Assembly (NCBI GenBank): GCA_019217005.1
Contig: JAHBNG010000006.1
Coordinates: 124,001-188,000 of the forward strand
Length of the DNA stretch: 64,000 bases
Reading direction: 5' to 3'
Origin: Chloroflexi bacterium TSY
GTDB lineage: Bacteria; Chloroflexota; Anaerolineae; Caldilineales; Caldilineaceae
Positions 53,809 through 63,248 of this stretch are shown piece by piece. Positions within the stretch are counted from its first letter, which is position 1; every line of letters begins with the position of its first letter. The position numbers and the translations under genes were made by a program. A model generated the notes under the pieces. That model saw only the letters and a list, made by a program, of their open reading frames with translations, did no database searches and had not been told where the DNA came from.

Positions 53809-55101
53809 ATGAGTGATTTCCTCTTTGCCCGGTCACAGATGGCTATGTCGTTGGCCTTTCACATTATTTTCGCAGTGCTCGGCATCGGGATGCCGGCCCT
53901 CATGGCCATCTCGGAGGGCATCTATCTTCGCACAAAAAATCCGATCTATCTGACCTTGAGCAAGCAGTGGGCCAAAGGGACGGCCATTCTCTTTGCCGTT
54001 GGTGCTGTCTCTGGGACGGTTCTCTCATTTGAATTGGGTCTGCTCTGGCCAGGTTTTATGGAATATGCAGGCGCTATCATTGGGATGCCTTTTTCGCTGG
54101 AGGGCTTTGCTTTCTTTACAGAAGCGATTTTTCTAGGCATCTATCTATATGGTTGGAATCGCGTCTCGCCGGTGACACATTGGCTTTCGGGTGTTCTGGT
54201 GGCTATTTCAGGAGCGGCGTCGGGTATATTTGTCGTCACAGCAAACGCTTGGATGAATGCACCAACCGGTTTCGAGCTTAAAAACGGAGAGATCGTCAAT
54301 GTCGATCCGATCGCGGCTATGCTCAATCCTGCCAGCTTCCACCAGGTGACACACATGGCGATAGCCGCTTATGTCACAACGGGTTTTGCTGTGGCAGCGG
54401 TCCATGCCTATTTTGTGCTAAAGGATCGGACCAATGAATTCCATCGACGAGCGCTAGGGATTGCCCTCATTATGGCTTGTGTGAGTATCCCGCTCCAGAT
54501 TCTCTCTGGTGATCAGAGCGCCAAACGGGTAGCAGAATTACAGCCAGCCAAGTTTGCCGCCATGGAGAGTCATTATTATACCGAGGCTGGCGCGTCGATT
54601 ATTTTAGGCGGCATCGCCAATGATGCCGAGATGCGCGTCGATTATGCCATCAAGATACCATATGCTTTGAGCCTTTTGGCCCACAACGATCCGTTTGCAG
54701 AGGTAACTGGATTGGAAGAGATCCCGCGCGATGAATGGCCCAACTCAAACATTGTTCATTGGGCATTCGACATCATGGTGGGGTGTGGGATGATCATGCT
54801 GGGGCTGGCTGGCTGGGCTGGCTGGCTTTGGTGGCGCAAACGCACACTTCCCGATAACAGGTGGTTATTACGTGCGCTGGTGGCAGCGGGACCGCTAGGC
54901 ATGATTGCCGTTGAGGCTGGTTGGGTTGTTACAGAAGTCGGGCGTCAGCCCTGGATCATCTACGGTTATATGCGTACGGAGGACGCGGTGACTCCCATGC
55001 CGGGGTTGGTTGTCCCATTTACGACTTTTACCGTGCTCTATATCTTTTTGGCAATTGTGCTTATCTTTTTGCTCAGGCGTCAATTCTTGGAGACTCAGTG
55101 A
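53809..55101 (+). CDS. cydA: Cytochrome bd ubiquinol oxidase subunit I
   Basis: A 430-aa haem-binding subunit of bd-type quinol oxidase, which reduces O2 to water at low oxygen. His18 (AMSLAFHIIFAVLG), the second haem-ligand His in FHQVTHMAIAAY, and Met in FDIMVGCGMIML are at the expected places. The C-terminal GWVVTEVGRQPWIIYGYMRT is the conserved quinol-site region. The Q loop is short, as in the cyanide-insensitive (CIO) subgroup. AAGGAG precedes the ATG. It pairs with cydB 300 bp downstream; no cydX-like gene was recognised. Confidence 0.95.
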   Translation: MSDFLFARSQMAMSLAFHIIFAVLGIGMPALMAISEGIYLRTKNPIYLTLSKQWAKGTAILFAVGAVSGTVLSFELGLLWPGFMEYAGAIIGMPFSLEGFAFFTEAIFLGIYLYGWNRVSPVTHWLSGVLVAISGAASGIFVVTANAWMNAPTGFELKNGEIVNVDPIAAMLNPASFHQVTHMAIAAYVTTGFAVAAVHAYFVLKDRTNEFHRRALGIALIMACVSIPLQILSGDQSAKRVAELQPAKFAAMESHYYTEAGASIILGGIANDAEMRVDYAIKIPYALSLLAHNDPFAEVTGLEEIPRDEWPNSNIVHWAFDIMVGCGMIMLGLAGWAGWLWWRKRTLPDNRWLLRALVAAGPLGMIAVEAGWVVTEVGRQPWIIYGYMRTEDAVTPMPGLVVPFTTFTVLYIFLAIVLIFLLRRQFLETQ

Positions 55102-55404
55102 GCCATTCGTCGATCCATGACGACGCTCAAAATGGACGATTCTGGAAGCTACGTTCTCACGATAGCCTGGACAAGGCCGCTTCGCTACCAAGGCCGCTTT
55201 GCTATCAAGCCAAAATCAAAGTTGCAGGGTGGCAGGGTTGCAAGGTGGGTACTCAGAATCTCGTCTGCCATCGATAATCGCCTCGATTTGTATGAGGGTA
55301 TGCTTAATCCCCCGGGCGTCTTTTCGACTCTGCAACCTTGCGACCTTGCCACTTTTTGCCCCGTGTACAAAGAATTGCTTGGTCAGACACTATAAAAGCG
55401 ATAA
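55102..55404. repeat. Spacer between cydA and cydB with repeats
   Basis: Contains a tandem AAGGCCGCTT-CGCTA repeat (about 55172-55206) and an inverted repeat GTGGCAGGGTTGCAAGGT (55229-55246) with ACCTTGCGACCTTGCCAC (55335-55352), two mismatches in 18. No gene is identifiable. An insertion of repeat DNA between two subunits normally cotranscribed with no gap is unusual. Confidence 0.6.
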
Positions 55405-56436
55405 ATGACGATACCATACGACCACTTGATCGCCGTGATCATGGTGATCTCGTTGATACTCTATGCATTACTAGCGGGGGCTGATTTTGGCGGAGGCATG
55501 TGGGATATGCTGGCAATGGGTCCCCGGGCCCGGCAGCAGCGTGATGCGATTGCCAATGCCATTGGACCAGTGTGGGAGGCCAACCATGTCTGGGTGATTC
55601 TGGTAATTGTATTGCTCTTCACGGGCTTTCCGACAGCCTTCGCGGTAATTATGACGGCGCTGCACATCCCAATCACGCTTGTGCTCATTGGCATTGTCCT
55701 GCGCGGGTCGACCTTCGTCTTTCGCAAATATGACGCACAAGATGATGCCACCCACCAGCGATGGAGTTTGGTATTCAGCATTTCTAGCTTCTTGACACCG
55801 CTCTTTTCGGGTATAACCCTCGGTGCATTGGCCAGTGGCGATATTCGCATCGCAGATGGGGTTGTGGTGACAGGGTTTTTTGCAGGATGGACAACGCTGT
55901 TTGCAATATCTTGTGGGTTGTTCGCTCAGGGTCTTTTCGCTTTTTTGGCGGCGGTTTATATGACTGTAGAGACAACGGGGAATCGTGTATTACAGAGCGA
56001 CTTCCGGCTTCGTGCCCTACTGTCTGGTCTCTCTCTTGCACCTGCCGCTGTGCTCGTCTTTGCTCTGGCCTGGCAGGACGCGCCCGAGCTCTTCGCGGGT
56101 TTGACTGACTGGTGGGCACCGTGGCTTCTGTTGGCAACAAGCATTGCCGCTGTGGGCGCCTTGGTTGCGCTTTGGCGGCGACAATTTCGCCTGGCTCGAA
56201 TTGCAGCCATTATACAGGTGACATTGATTCTCAGCGGTTGGGCACTTGCTCAATACCCTGCCTTGGTTGTGCCGGATTTGACAATTCAGGAAACGGCTGC
56301 GCCAGTCGTCACCTTGCGACTGGTCACAATTGCTCTTGCGTGTGGGACAGTCATTCTTTTGCCTTCTCTGGCCTATCTTTTCTACATTTTTAAACGTTCG
56401 GTTTCAATGTCTGACTTGTCTTCTTCACGATCATAA
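55405..56436 (+). CDS. cydB: Cytochrome bd ubiquinol oxidase subunit II
   Basis: A 343-aa membrane subunit with about eight or nine predicted helices. The family start LYALLAGADFGGGMWDMLA and the GPVWEANHVWVILVIVLLFTGFP segment are typical of CydB, as is FRKYD. The start ATG 55405 has only a weak ribosome site (AAAAGCG), possibly because the repeat-rich spacer has been inserted. It precedes the methyltransferase-like gene by 12 nt. Confidence 0.95.
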   Translation: MTIPYDHLIAVIMVISLILYALLAGADFGGGMWDMLAMGPRARQQRDAIANAIGPVWEANHVWVILVIVLLFTGFPTAFAVIMTALHIPITLVLIGIVLRGSTFVFRKYDAQDDATHQRWSLVFSISSFLTPLFSGITLGALASGDIRIADGVVVTGFFAGWTTLFAISCGLFAQGLFAFLAAVYMTVETTGNRVLQSDFRLRALLSGLSLAPAAVLVFALAWQDAPELFAGLTDWWAPWLLLATSIAAVGALVALWRRQFRLARIAAIIQVTLILSGWALAQYPALVVPDLTIQETAAPVVTLRLVTIALACGTVILLPSLAYLFYIFKRSVSMSDLSSSRS

Positions 56437-56448
56437 AGAAGGAAGCCT

Positions 56449-56934
56449 ATGAAACAACCTTGGTGGAGTGGTCAACGTGGGGAGTGGTATGTTGTAGTCC
56501 AAATCCTACTCTTAGCCCTGCTTGTGTTCGGTCCGGAATCAATATCTTGGCTCCCGCGCTGGAGCGGAAGTTTGCGAACCGCTTCCCAGCTCATTGGAGC
56601 ACCAATCAGCATAATTGGACTCCTGCTGCTGGGTTCAGGAATGCTACATTTAGGCCCCAATCTGACCGCACTGCCTCATCCAAAGGATGATTCAGAGTTA
56701 GTGACAAATGGCGCATATGGAATTGTGCGCCACCCCATTTATGGCGGAATGATTCTGGGCGCGTTGGGATGGTCATTGTGGAAGGGGAGCGTGTTGATGT
56801 TGGTATATACAGCGATTCTCTTTGCATTTTTTGATGTTAAATCTCGTCGTGAGGAGCGTTGGCTACGCGATAAGTTCAAACCATATGCTGCCTATCAACA
56901 GCGTGTGCGCAAGCTAGTGCCGTTCATTTACTAG
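56449..56934 (+). CDS. Isoprenylcysteine carboxyl methyltransferase-like membrane protein
   Basis: A 161-aa integral membrane protein of the ICMT/PEMT superfamily. LVTNGAYGIVRHPIYGGMI (residues 84-102) is the conserved methyltransferase signature, with REERWLRDKFKPYAAYQQRV after the last helices. Bacterial members may methylate lipids or prenylated groups; the substrate is unknown. AGAAGGAAG lies 6 nt upstream of the ATG. It is likely cotranscribed with cydB. Confidence 0.88.
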   Translation: MKQPWWSGQRGEWYVVVQILLLALLVFGPESISWLPRWSGSLRTASQLIGAPISIIGLLLLGSGMLHLGPNLTALPHPKDDSELVTNGAYGIVRHPIYGGMILGALGWSLWKGSVLMLVYTAILFAFFDVKSRREERWLRDKFKPYAAYQQRVRKLVPFIY

Positions 56935-56946
56935 ATGTATCTCTCC

Positions 56947-56980
56947 AAAAACAAAAAGCGACTACGGTAGCGTAGTCGCT
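56947..56980 (-). terminator. Intrinsic terminator of the tRNA-Lys gene
   Basis: On the minus strand the perfect hairpin AGCGACTACG-CTAC-CGTAGTCGCT is followed by TTTTGTTTTT, just downstream of the tRNA 3' end. Confidence 0.85.
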
Positions 56981-56985
56981 CTTAA

Positions 56986-57062
56986 TGGTGATCCGCCAGG
57001 GACTCGAACCCCGAACCCATTGATTAAGAGTCAATTGCTCTGCCAAATTGAGCTAGCGGACC
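56986..57062 (-). tRNA. tRNA-Lys (anticodon CTT)
   Basis: Read on the minus strand. The acceptor stem GGTCCGC pairs with GCGGATC (one G-T). The D arm (GCTCAATTTGGCAGAGC), the anticodon stem TTGA/TCAA with loop CTCTTAA (anticodon CTT, reading AAG), and the T arm GGGGTTCGAGTCCC are complete. CCA is encoded at the 3' end. An intrinsic terminator follows. Confidence 0.95.
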
Positions 57063-57327
57063 ATTTATCCGCAATTATATGGGTTTTGCCCTTTCTTGTC
57101 AAAAACAGCTCACTTTTCTAACAACCCCATAGATATCAAGGCCTGGCTTCAGAGCGAAGAGAATTTTGTCCTCACAGATTGCAAAGAATACGGAAAGTCT
57201 TCGGTTTGTTTCGTCTTCATTCCAGTCTGTGGGGATAATGCGAATGACAAACGAGACGAATGAGGGTATAATCCTTCAACTACCCTGAGGTTGAATCTAA
57301 GCGTCAACGATATGCAGACAATGAGTT
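57063..57327. other. Intergenic region, nothing assignable
   Basis: About 265 bp between the divergently oriented tRNA and GNAT genes. The promoter of the tRNA should lie near its left end, but no clear boxes were identified. Confidence 0.4.
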
Positions 57328-58183
57328 ATGAATAGAAACCCTACACCGCCCCATCACACAGTTACCTTCAATGGATACTCAATCACGGATCAATCGGTTG
57401 ATATGGTCCATAACTCATTTACTGATCTGGTTGCGCAGCGCAAAGCAGTGCCGGCTAGCATAGATGAGATGAACGCTCTTTTGCCACAGAGGTATCGGAT
57501 GCGTCACTATTGTGATGGCGATGGACCCGCTTGGCTATCCTTGATCCGAGCAGCCGAACCTTTCTTGGTGATTCAAGATAACCTTTTTCAAACAGCCTTT
57601 GCAAACGGACCCGACGCTCTGCCAGACCGCATGATCTTGATCGAGAGCGAGGCCGGGGAGATCATTGGAACCACAACAGCCTGGTGGAGGGACGATTGGC
57701 GCAAAAGTGGTGAGTGGGGGCAGATTCACTGGGTTGCGGTTCACCCTGATCATCAGAAGCGTGGGCTTAGTAAACCTATGATGATTTGGGGGTGGTTCAG
57801 AATTAGGTTTACACTTTTGATACATAGACAAAAATCTATATGAGGTCATTTTCTGCCTGAGCATGGCTCAAATTAGAAAATATAAACATCTTTTCTCTTT
57901 GCAAAAATGTAAACCTAATTGTCCGCCTAAAATGAACCACCCCATGATTTGGGCACTCAATCGACTGGCAAAGAGCCATCATCGCGCGATGTTGGGTACA
58001 TCAACAGGACGCATATGGGCCGTCAAAGTTTACTTGGATATGGGATTTGTGCCGGATCCGGTAGAACTCAATAATCCAACGATTGTGGCTACTTGGCGGG
58101 AGTTGGAACAAGCGCTGCCTCACCCAGCGCTGACCGAGTGTTTGAGTCAGTTTGAATCAGAGCAAGGAAAAGATCATGCCTGA
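57328..58183 (+). pseudogene. GNAT acetyltransferase, split by a MITE
   Basis: A GNAT-fold protein. The 5' piece (57328 to about 57788) has GDGPAWLSLIRAAEPFLVIQD and motif A HWVAVHPDHQKRGLSKPMMI. The 3' piece follows the MITE as WALNRLAKSHHRAMLGTSTG and IWAVKVYLDMGFVPDPVELN to about 58183. Excising the element and one ATGATTTG copy gives GLSKPMMIWALNRLAKSHHR in one frame, with a complete GNAT core of about 230 aa. The substrate is unknown. As present it is a truncated acetyltransferase lacking the last part of the CoA site. Confidence 0.88.
57789..57943 (-). mobile_element. 155-bp MITE, copy D
   Basis: Inverted relative to copies A, B and E; two internal differences from them. Ends GGGGTGGTTCA/complement, flanked by ATGATTTG (57781-57788, 57944-57951). 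It interrupts the GNAT gene. Confidence 0.9.
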
Positions 58184-59936
58184 CCTACCGCGTATTACCG
58201 AGAACACCATTCGCAATTTAACCGATAGCGGTTCATTTGCTCGAGGTCAGAGTTATTACAACAATGGGTACATTTCGAGCCCGCGTCGACAGGGTATGGA
58301 ACTTCAAGCAAAAAGCCTTGGTTCGACAGCGGCCAGTTATCATGTCCGAGTTGTGTTTAGTCAAGACGGCATTGTCTCTACCCACTGCAGCTGTCCGATT
58401 GGTGCTGCTTGCAAGCATGTTGTTGCTCTCTTGTTAACTTGGCTTCGTGAATCCGATATGTTCGCAGAAGTTGAGGAATTGACGACCCTTTTGGCACAAC
58501 GCGAGAAGGACGAATTGATCGCGTTGATCAAGCGAATGGTTGATCTCTATCCTGACTTAGAAGATCTGCTAAACCTTCCCGTAGCTGGCGCCGCATCGAC
58601 AGGAAAGATAATCGATCCAGACATCATCAGACGGCGCGTACTGAATGCAATGCCCGATGAATATGATGACTATGGCTATGGTTATTATGAGACCTCAAGC
58701 AATCTCTATCCCACGATTCAATTGGGGGACGACTATCTCAAGGAAGGAGATTGGCGCAATGCCCAGGTTGTCTATTCGACGACGGCGGAGGCTGTGCTCG
58801 ACAGCTACGACGATTTCCACGATGAAGAAGGCGATATCCTTAGTGTTGTGAATGATTGCGTTCTGGGTCTTGGTCGTAGTTTGGCATTAGCAAATGATGC
58901 AGATGGGCGATTGACGATCTTGCGCTCACTCTTTCACGTTTACGCTTGGGATATGGATATTGGTGGATATGGAGTGAGTGATGAAGTCCCATCGACAATC
59001 CTGGAACAGGCCAATGCAGATGAGAAAGCGCAAATTGCAGAGTGGGTGCGTGAACAGATACCGACGGCAGAGAACAATGACTTTAGTGCTAATTGGCGTC
59101 GCAATGCACTTGGTGGTTTCCTGCTAGATCTAGAAGCCGACACATTGGATGATGAAGCTTTTTTGAGGACTTGTCGCGAGACTGGTCGAATGCATGAATT
59201 GGTCGATCGACTCCTTGTATTAGGGCGTGTAGATGAAGCTGTAAGCGAAGTTGAGCAGATGGATGACACGGCCTTGCTCAGAACAGCAAATCTATTTCGT
59301 ACCCATCAAAGAGATGAATTGGCCCAGAAATTGGTTGTCGACCGCGCAAAATCCTCGACTGGAGACCGATTGATCATATGGCTCAAAGAATTCGCTGAGG
59401 AACAGGGCGATTCTGAATCGGCTCTTCAATATACATCATCTCTTTTTGATCTACATCCAGAATCAAAGCGGTATGAAGATCTCAAGCGAATCGCAGAACC
59501 AACTGGCCAATGGCAGACAATGCAAGCAGAAATTCTTCAACGTTTAGAAGAAAGGGAGAATTACTTGCTTCTCACGAAAATCTACTTGCTCGAGGGCGAT
59601 ATTGATCAGGCATTACGCATGTTGCCGCAATCACGCAACACGCCACGCTTGGGATGGTATGTAGGTGGCAATCTGTCGTTGGAAGTTGCGGCCGCGGCAG
59701 CTACAAAGCGTCCCGAAGCCGCGATTCGGCTCTATCTAGAACAGGCCGAACGTTTGATTGGTGCCCGTGATCGAAAAAACTATGCCGCGGCGGCGCGTCT
59801 GCTCAAAGAGGTGAAGAGGATTCATGAATCGACGAATCAAATAGATGCGTGGCATTCGCTCGTTCAGAGTATCCGAGACCAATACCGGAATCTTCCCGCC
59901 ATGCAAGATGAATTTAATCGAGCTGGGCTGGATTAA
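58176..59936 (+). CDS. SWIM zinc-finger protein
   Basis: A 586-aa protein. The SWIM motif is near the N-terminus, CSCPIGAACKH with Cys71, Cys73, Cys79 and His81 (C-x-C-x(n)-C-x-H). The middle and C-terminal parts are helical repeats resembling TPR (RNAQVVYSTTAEAVLDSYDD, YLEQAERLIGARDRKNYAAA). SWIM proteins bind DNA or proteins; bacterial ones often accompany helicases, but none is nearby. ATG 58176 (AAGGA upstream) is used; it overlaps the end of the GNAT remnant in another frame. Confidence 0.9.
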   Translation: MPDLPRITENTIRNLTDSGSFARGQSYYNNGYISSPRRQGMELQAKSLGSTAASYHVRVVFSQDGIVSTHCSCPIGAACKHVVALLLTWLRESDMFAEVEELTTLLAQREKDELIALIKRMVDLYPDLEDLLNLPVAGAASTGKIIDPDIIRRRVLNAMPDEYDDYGYGYYETSSNLYPTIQLGDDYLKEGDWRNAQVVYSTTAEAVLDSYDDFHDEEGDILSVVNDCVLGLGRSLALANDADGRLTILRSLFHVYAWDMDIGGYGVSDEVPSTILEQANADEKAQIAEWVREQIPTAENNDFSANWRRNALGGFLLDLEADTLDDEAFLRTCRETGRMHELVDRLLVLGRVDEAVSEVEQMDDTALLRTANLFRTHQRDELAQKLVVDRAKSSTGDRLIIWLKEFAEEQGDSESALQYTSSLFDLHPESKRYEDLKRIAEPTGQWQTMQAEILQRLEERENYLLLTKIYLLEGDIDQALRMLPQSRNTPRLGWYVGGNLSLEVAAAAATKRPEAAIRLYLEQAERLIGARDRKNYAAAARLLKEVKRIHESTNQIDAWHSLVQSIRDQYRNLPAMQDEFNRAGLD

Positions 59937-59951
59937 ATCTGAGGTGAAGCA

Positions 59952-60222
59952 TAAGGCCATTCCAGAGAAATAAATCCCTAATTTGCCAAGTCGATTTCTC
60001 TGGAATGGCTTGAGCTTTTCCAGATCAAATTGGGGGGTGGTTCATTTTAGGCGGACAATTAGGTTTACATTTTTGCAAAGAGAAAAGATGTTTATATTTT
60101 CTACTTTGAGCCATGCTCAGGCAGAAAATGACCTCATATAGATTTTTATCTATGTATCAAAAGTGTAAACCTAATTCTGAACCACCCCCAAATTGGGGAT
60201 TTTAATTGTTGGAAAAGCCTAA
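59952..60222 (+). repeat. 108-bp paired-hairpin element, copy 2, interrupted
   Basis: Same two stem-loops as 23111-23218 but in opposite orientation, with only a few base differences. The second hairpin is split by the 155-bp MITE (60034-60188) plus its 8-bp duplication, so this element is older than that MITE insertion. Confidence 0.85.
60034..60188 (+). mobile_element. 155-bp MITE, copy E
   Basis: Ends and length as in the other four copies, identical in sequence to A and B as far as can be read. Flanked by a perfect 8-bp duplication CAAATTGG (60026-60033, 60189-60196). Nested inside the paired-hairpin element. Confidence 0.92.
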
Positions 60223-60254
60223 CACTATAGAGGAGAAAAACGAGGCGATAATTT

Positions 60255-62087
60255 ATGGACAGAACCACACCTGTTGCCCATAATGAAGAGATTGAGCTTT
60301 ATTTACGCACCTACTACTCATTGTTACGCAGTAGCGAGCCGATCCGGCTGCGCAGTTTGGAAGAGACTCATGCCGCAATGAATTCTACCCTGCATCATCA
60401 GGCAGCTGAGTCTCGGTTAGATGTGTCAGCGCTGGCATATTCTGCTTTACGTCTGCCCAACTGCATTATTCAAACAGAACTCATGGTAATGGGACAAATG
60501 GACGATGTCTTTGAACGAGAGGGCTATGCTGTTGAAAGTTGGCAACCGGTTCGCGCACGGGCACGCAGACGTAAATTCTTTTTTGATGCGGAGCACAAGA
60601 TTCTCGCTGCTTTCGTGGCGAGCGTCAGCGATATTGACGATCTGATCCCATGTCTTGTTGGATTCCAGATTGAATGGAACAAAATGCATTATAAGTTGCG
60701 CGACGGAACCTTAGCCGGGCGTCTTCAGCAGCACACGACGATTGACTATGTTCCCATGCATCTGCTGGAAGAAATACGTCAGGCTCTTGAGCTAGATTCC
60801 GAAAATTTGACGCGTCTTTGCCAAATTTGGCCTGGCAATCAGCTCGTCCATACTTTGCTTGAAGCCGTCGAACATCGGATGGACTTACGAGTGCGAGTCT
60901 TGGGTAGTGGCTTAAGCGATTATCGCCGTAGCGTTCAGATCTGGTGGCAAAAAGTAGAGGAGAAAAGTCGATCTCACCAATTGACACAACGTCCTATCTA
61001 CTTTGTAAGCAGCAACACCCATAGTCTGATCAATCTGGTTACAGGATATGCTTGGGACTATAAGGCAGAGATTCTGGATTTTGTAAAAAGAAAGAATCCA
61101 GAAGGATTATGGAATGAATACCAACATCTTCCAACTGACAATAGTGGGCATTTACGAAATTTTCTCTACTATACGTTTCGCTTGTATCTAGCGGATGATT
61201 CGTGCCCATCAGTCATTCAAAAGAAAATTTCAGAACGGGAAAACGGAGTGGGACTCACACGTATAAGCGAACCCCATTGTTTAGACGTAGAAGGGCAAGT
61301 TTTTGATCTTGCGCAACTAATCCCACAGCATCTGGACCCCCGCTTACAGATCTTTTGCGAAGAAGAGTGGGCCTTGCTGCGACAAAGCGATGCCTTGATC
61401 TACAATATCGACTATCCCCTTGGAATGGCGGCCTATCACATTTTTAGCCAGGTAACAGCGGCAACTGTTCGCCTATTGGGTGTCTATATTTTGGGCAAAG
61501 CGGCCACACTGAATGGGCGCGTTGGAGATGTGATGATGCCCAATGTTGTCTATGATGAGCATTCTCGCAATTCATATCTTTTCCGCAACTGTTTTACCGC
61601 TCAAGATGTGGCGCCGTATCTCTACTATGGTTCTGTCTTCGACAATCAGAAGGCCGTCACCGTGCGTGGTACATATCTACAGAATAGAGAATTTATGGAC
61701 GTATTTTATGAGGAAGGTTATACTGATATAGAAATGGAGGCGGGGCCATACTTGAGCGCAATCTACGAAGATATTTATCCGCGCCGTTACCCAGTGAATG
61801 AAATTGTTAATCTGTTTATCAATGCACCGTATGATATCGGCCTGATTCACTATGCGAGTGATACGCCTATCAGCAAACGTCAATCGCTTTTAAGCAAGAG
61901 CATGAGCTATTTTGGTGTTGACGCAACCTATGCAACCTCTATAGCAGTCGTACGCCGTATTCTAGAACAAGAGGTGGCACGACAACGTCACACGAGGCGC
62001 ATGCTCCTTCTGAAGCAACCCAAAGCGCAAGACATTGCAACAAGCAATGGAGTTCAACATCAGAATGAGACGGTGATCGTTGAGTAG
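60255..62087 (+). CDS. Conserved hypothetical protein, 610 aa
   Basis: I do not recognise this family with confidence; it recalls a Chloroflexota family labelled DUF6909, not verified. The N-terminal 200 residues are helical (EIELYLRTYYSLLRSSEPIR, RRRKFFFDAEHKILAAFVAS). The C-terminal part resembles the nucleoside phosphorylase superfamily in pattern: GDVMMPNVVYDEHSRNSYLF, then DIEMEAGPYLSAIY (residues about 492-505), where an E-M-E-type motif binds ribose in phosphorylases, and SDTPISKRQSLLSKSMSYFG. This is inference only. No signal peptide or membrane helix. AGAGGAG is 15 nt before the ATG. Adjacent SirB1-like gene is 9 nt downstream. Confidence 0.8.
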   Translation: MDRTTPVAHNEEIELYLRTYYSLLRSSEPIRLRSLEETHAAMNSTLHHQAAESRLDVSALAYSALRLPNCIIQTELMVMGQMDDVFEREGYAVESWQPVRARARRRKFFFDAEHKILAAFVASVSDIDDLIPCLVGFQIEWNKMHYKLRDGTLAGRLQQHTTIDYVPMHLLEEIRQALELDSENLTRLCQIWPGNQLVHTLLEAVEHRMDLRVRVLGSGLSDYRRSVQIWWQKVEEKSRSHQLTQRPIYFVSSNTHSLINLVTGYAWDYKAEILDFVKRKNPEGLWNEYQHLPTDNSGHLRNFLYYTFRLYLADDSCPSVIQKKISERENGVGLTRISEPHCLDVEGQVFDLAQLIPQHLDPRLQIFCEEEWALLRQSDALIYNIDYPLGMAAYHIFSQVTAATVRLLGVYILGKAATLNGRVGDVMMPNVVYDEHSRNSYLFRNCFTAQDVAPYLYYGSVFDNQKAVTVRGTYLQNREFMDVFYEEGYTDIEMEAGPYLSAIYEDIYPRRYPVNEIVNLFINAPYDIGLIHYASDTPISKRQSLLSKSMSYFGVDATYATSIAVVRRILEQEVARQRHTRRMLLLKQPKAQDIATSNGVQHQNETVIVE

Positions 62088-62096
62088 GAGTCTTCA

Positions 62097-63011
62097 ATGA
62101 TGGGGTATCAATCGCAGTTTATTCATGATTTCGCTGCCGAAGCAAATAAGTCGGACCCAGAACCGGAACGGCTCGCTCTCTATATTGCTGGAATTGCATA
62201 TCCTGATCTCGATGTTGATCTTTATCTGGATCTTCTGGACCAGATGGCGGCTCACGCAGCAAAGGAATTGCGAATGGATAAACCCGGTCTCCAACGCGCA
62301 ACTCATTTCCTGACATTTTTCAATAAGGATCTCGAATTTGATGGCGATCGTCAAGATTATTACAATGCAGCCAATAGCTACTTAAATTGCGTGATGGAGC
62401 GCCGTTGTGGACTTCCAATCATGCTAAGCTTGCTTTGCATGGCAATTGGCCGTCGACTTCGCGCCCATGGGATCAATTTGCAGATCGACGGGGTCGGTTT
62501 GCCGCGCCACTTTATGGCACGTTATAAAGACGAAGATGGCGCTTGGTTGCTCGACCCATTTCACGGCGAAGTCTTGACAGAAAATGATGCTGCCTCATAT
62601 CTTACACGTCTCTTGAAATATCCTGTTGTTTTGCCCACAAATGCACTCCAGCCTATATCAGCGACTGATTTGGCCTATCGTATCCTCATGAATTTACGCT
62701 TCACGCATCTGGACGCAGGAAACTATCCAGAAACTCGTCAGATTCTGGATTATATGTTGCTATTGGATCCGTCAACCCCAGGGTTATTCAAAGAGCGAGG
62801 ACTGATTCATTATCATTTTGAGCAATGGGACCGAGCTGCTCGTGATTTACGCCGGTACTTTTTTCTGAATGGTAATTTACTCTTCACAATGGGTATGATT
62901 GATGAGCAGGGTGATAATATGAAGGCAGTGCACGAAGAACTCTCGAGAGAAGATCGGCAACTTTTACAGATCTTGGAAGAAGTTGAGGAAACGTGGATTC
63001 GATCAAACTAA
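62097..63011 (+). CDS. SirB1-like transglutaminase-type protein with TPR
   Basis: A 304-aa protein. The N-terminal part has the SirB1 (transglutaminase core 2) pattern: LNCVMERRCGLPIMLSLLCMAIGRRL (Cys near residue 105), then NLQIDGVGLPRHFMARY and WLLDPFHGEVL with His and Asp in the expected order. Catalytic triad identity is inferred from pattern. The last 100 residues contain TPR-like helices (YPETRQILDYMLLLDPSTPG, YHFEQWDRAARDLRRYF). The role of SirB1 proteins is unknown. It follows the 610-aa protein by 9 nt, indicating an operon. Confidence 0.88.
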   Translation: MMGYQSQFIHDFAAEANKSDPEPERLALYIAGIAYPDLDVDLYLDLLDQMAAHAAKELRMDKPGLQRATHFLTFFNKDLEFDGDRQDYYNAANSYLNCVMERRCGLPIMLSLLCMAIGRRLRAHGINLQIDGVGLPRHFMARYKDEDGAWLLDPFHGEVLTENDAASYLTRLLKYPVVLPTNALQPISATDLAYRILMNLRFTHLDAGNYPETRQILDYMLLLDPSTPGLFKERGLIHYHFEQWDRAARDLRRYFFLNGNLLFTMGMIDEQGDNMKAVHEELSREDRQLLQILEEVEETWIRSN

Positions 63012-63148
63012 ACTAAGCTCTGTAAACTACACATATAGAACTGTAAGCGTTCAGCTTGTCAGCCATCAGTTTATTCTCAGTCAGGGCCGTCGGTCCAAAA
63101 ATGAGTAGCTGACGGCTGAAATGCTGATAAGCTGAATAGCTACATAGA

Positions 63149-63225
63149 ACTTACGCAGAACCCTCTTGTACGGGCTTGATATATCAAGCCCGTACAAGAG
63201 AAGGCAAATCACATTGTGCGTAAGT
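63149..63225. repeat. Palindromic element with terminal repeats, copy 2
   Basis: Ends ACTTACGCA (63149-63157) and TGCGTAAGT (63217-63225) are inverted. Inside is the perfect 38-bp palindrome 63163-63200 (arm CTCTTGTACGGGCTTGATA). The copy at 15197 has compensating changes in both arms, so the fold is conserved. Confidence 0.8.
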
Positions 63226-63248
63226 CCTAACTAGTTAGGAAGAGAGAC

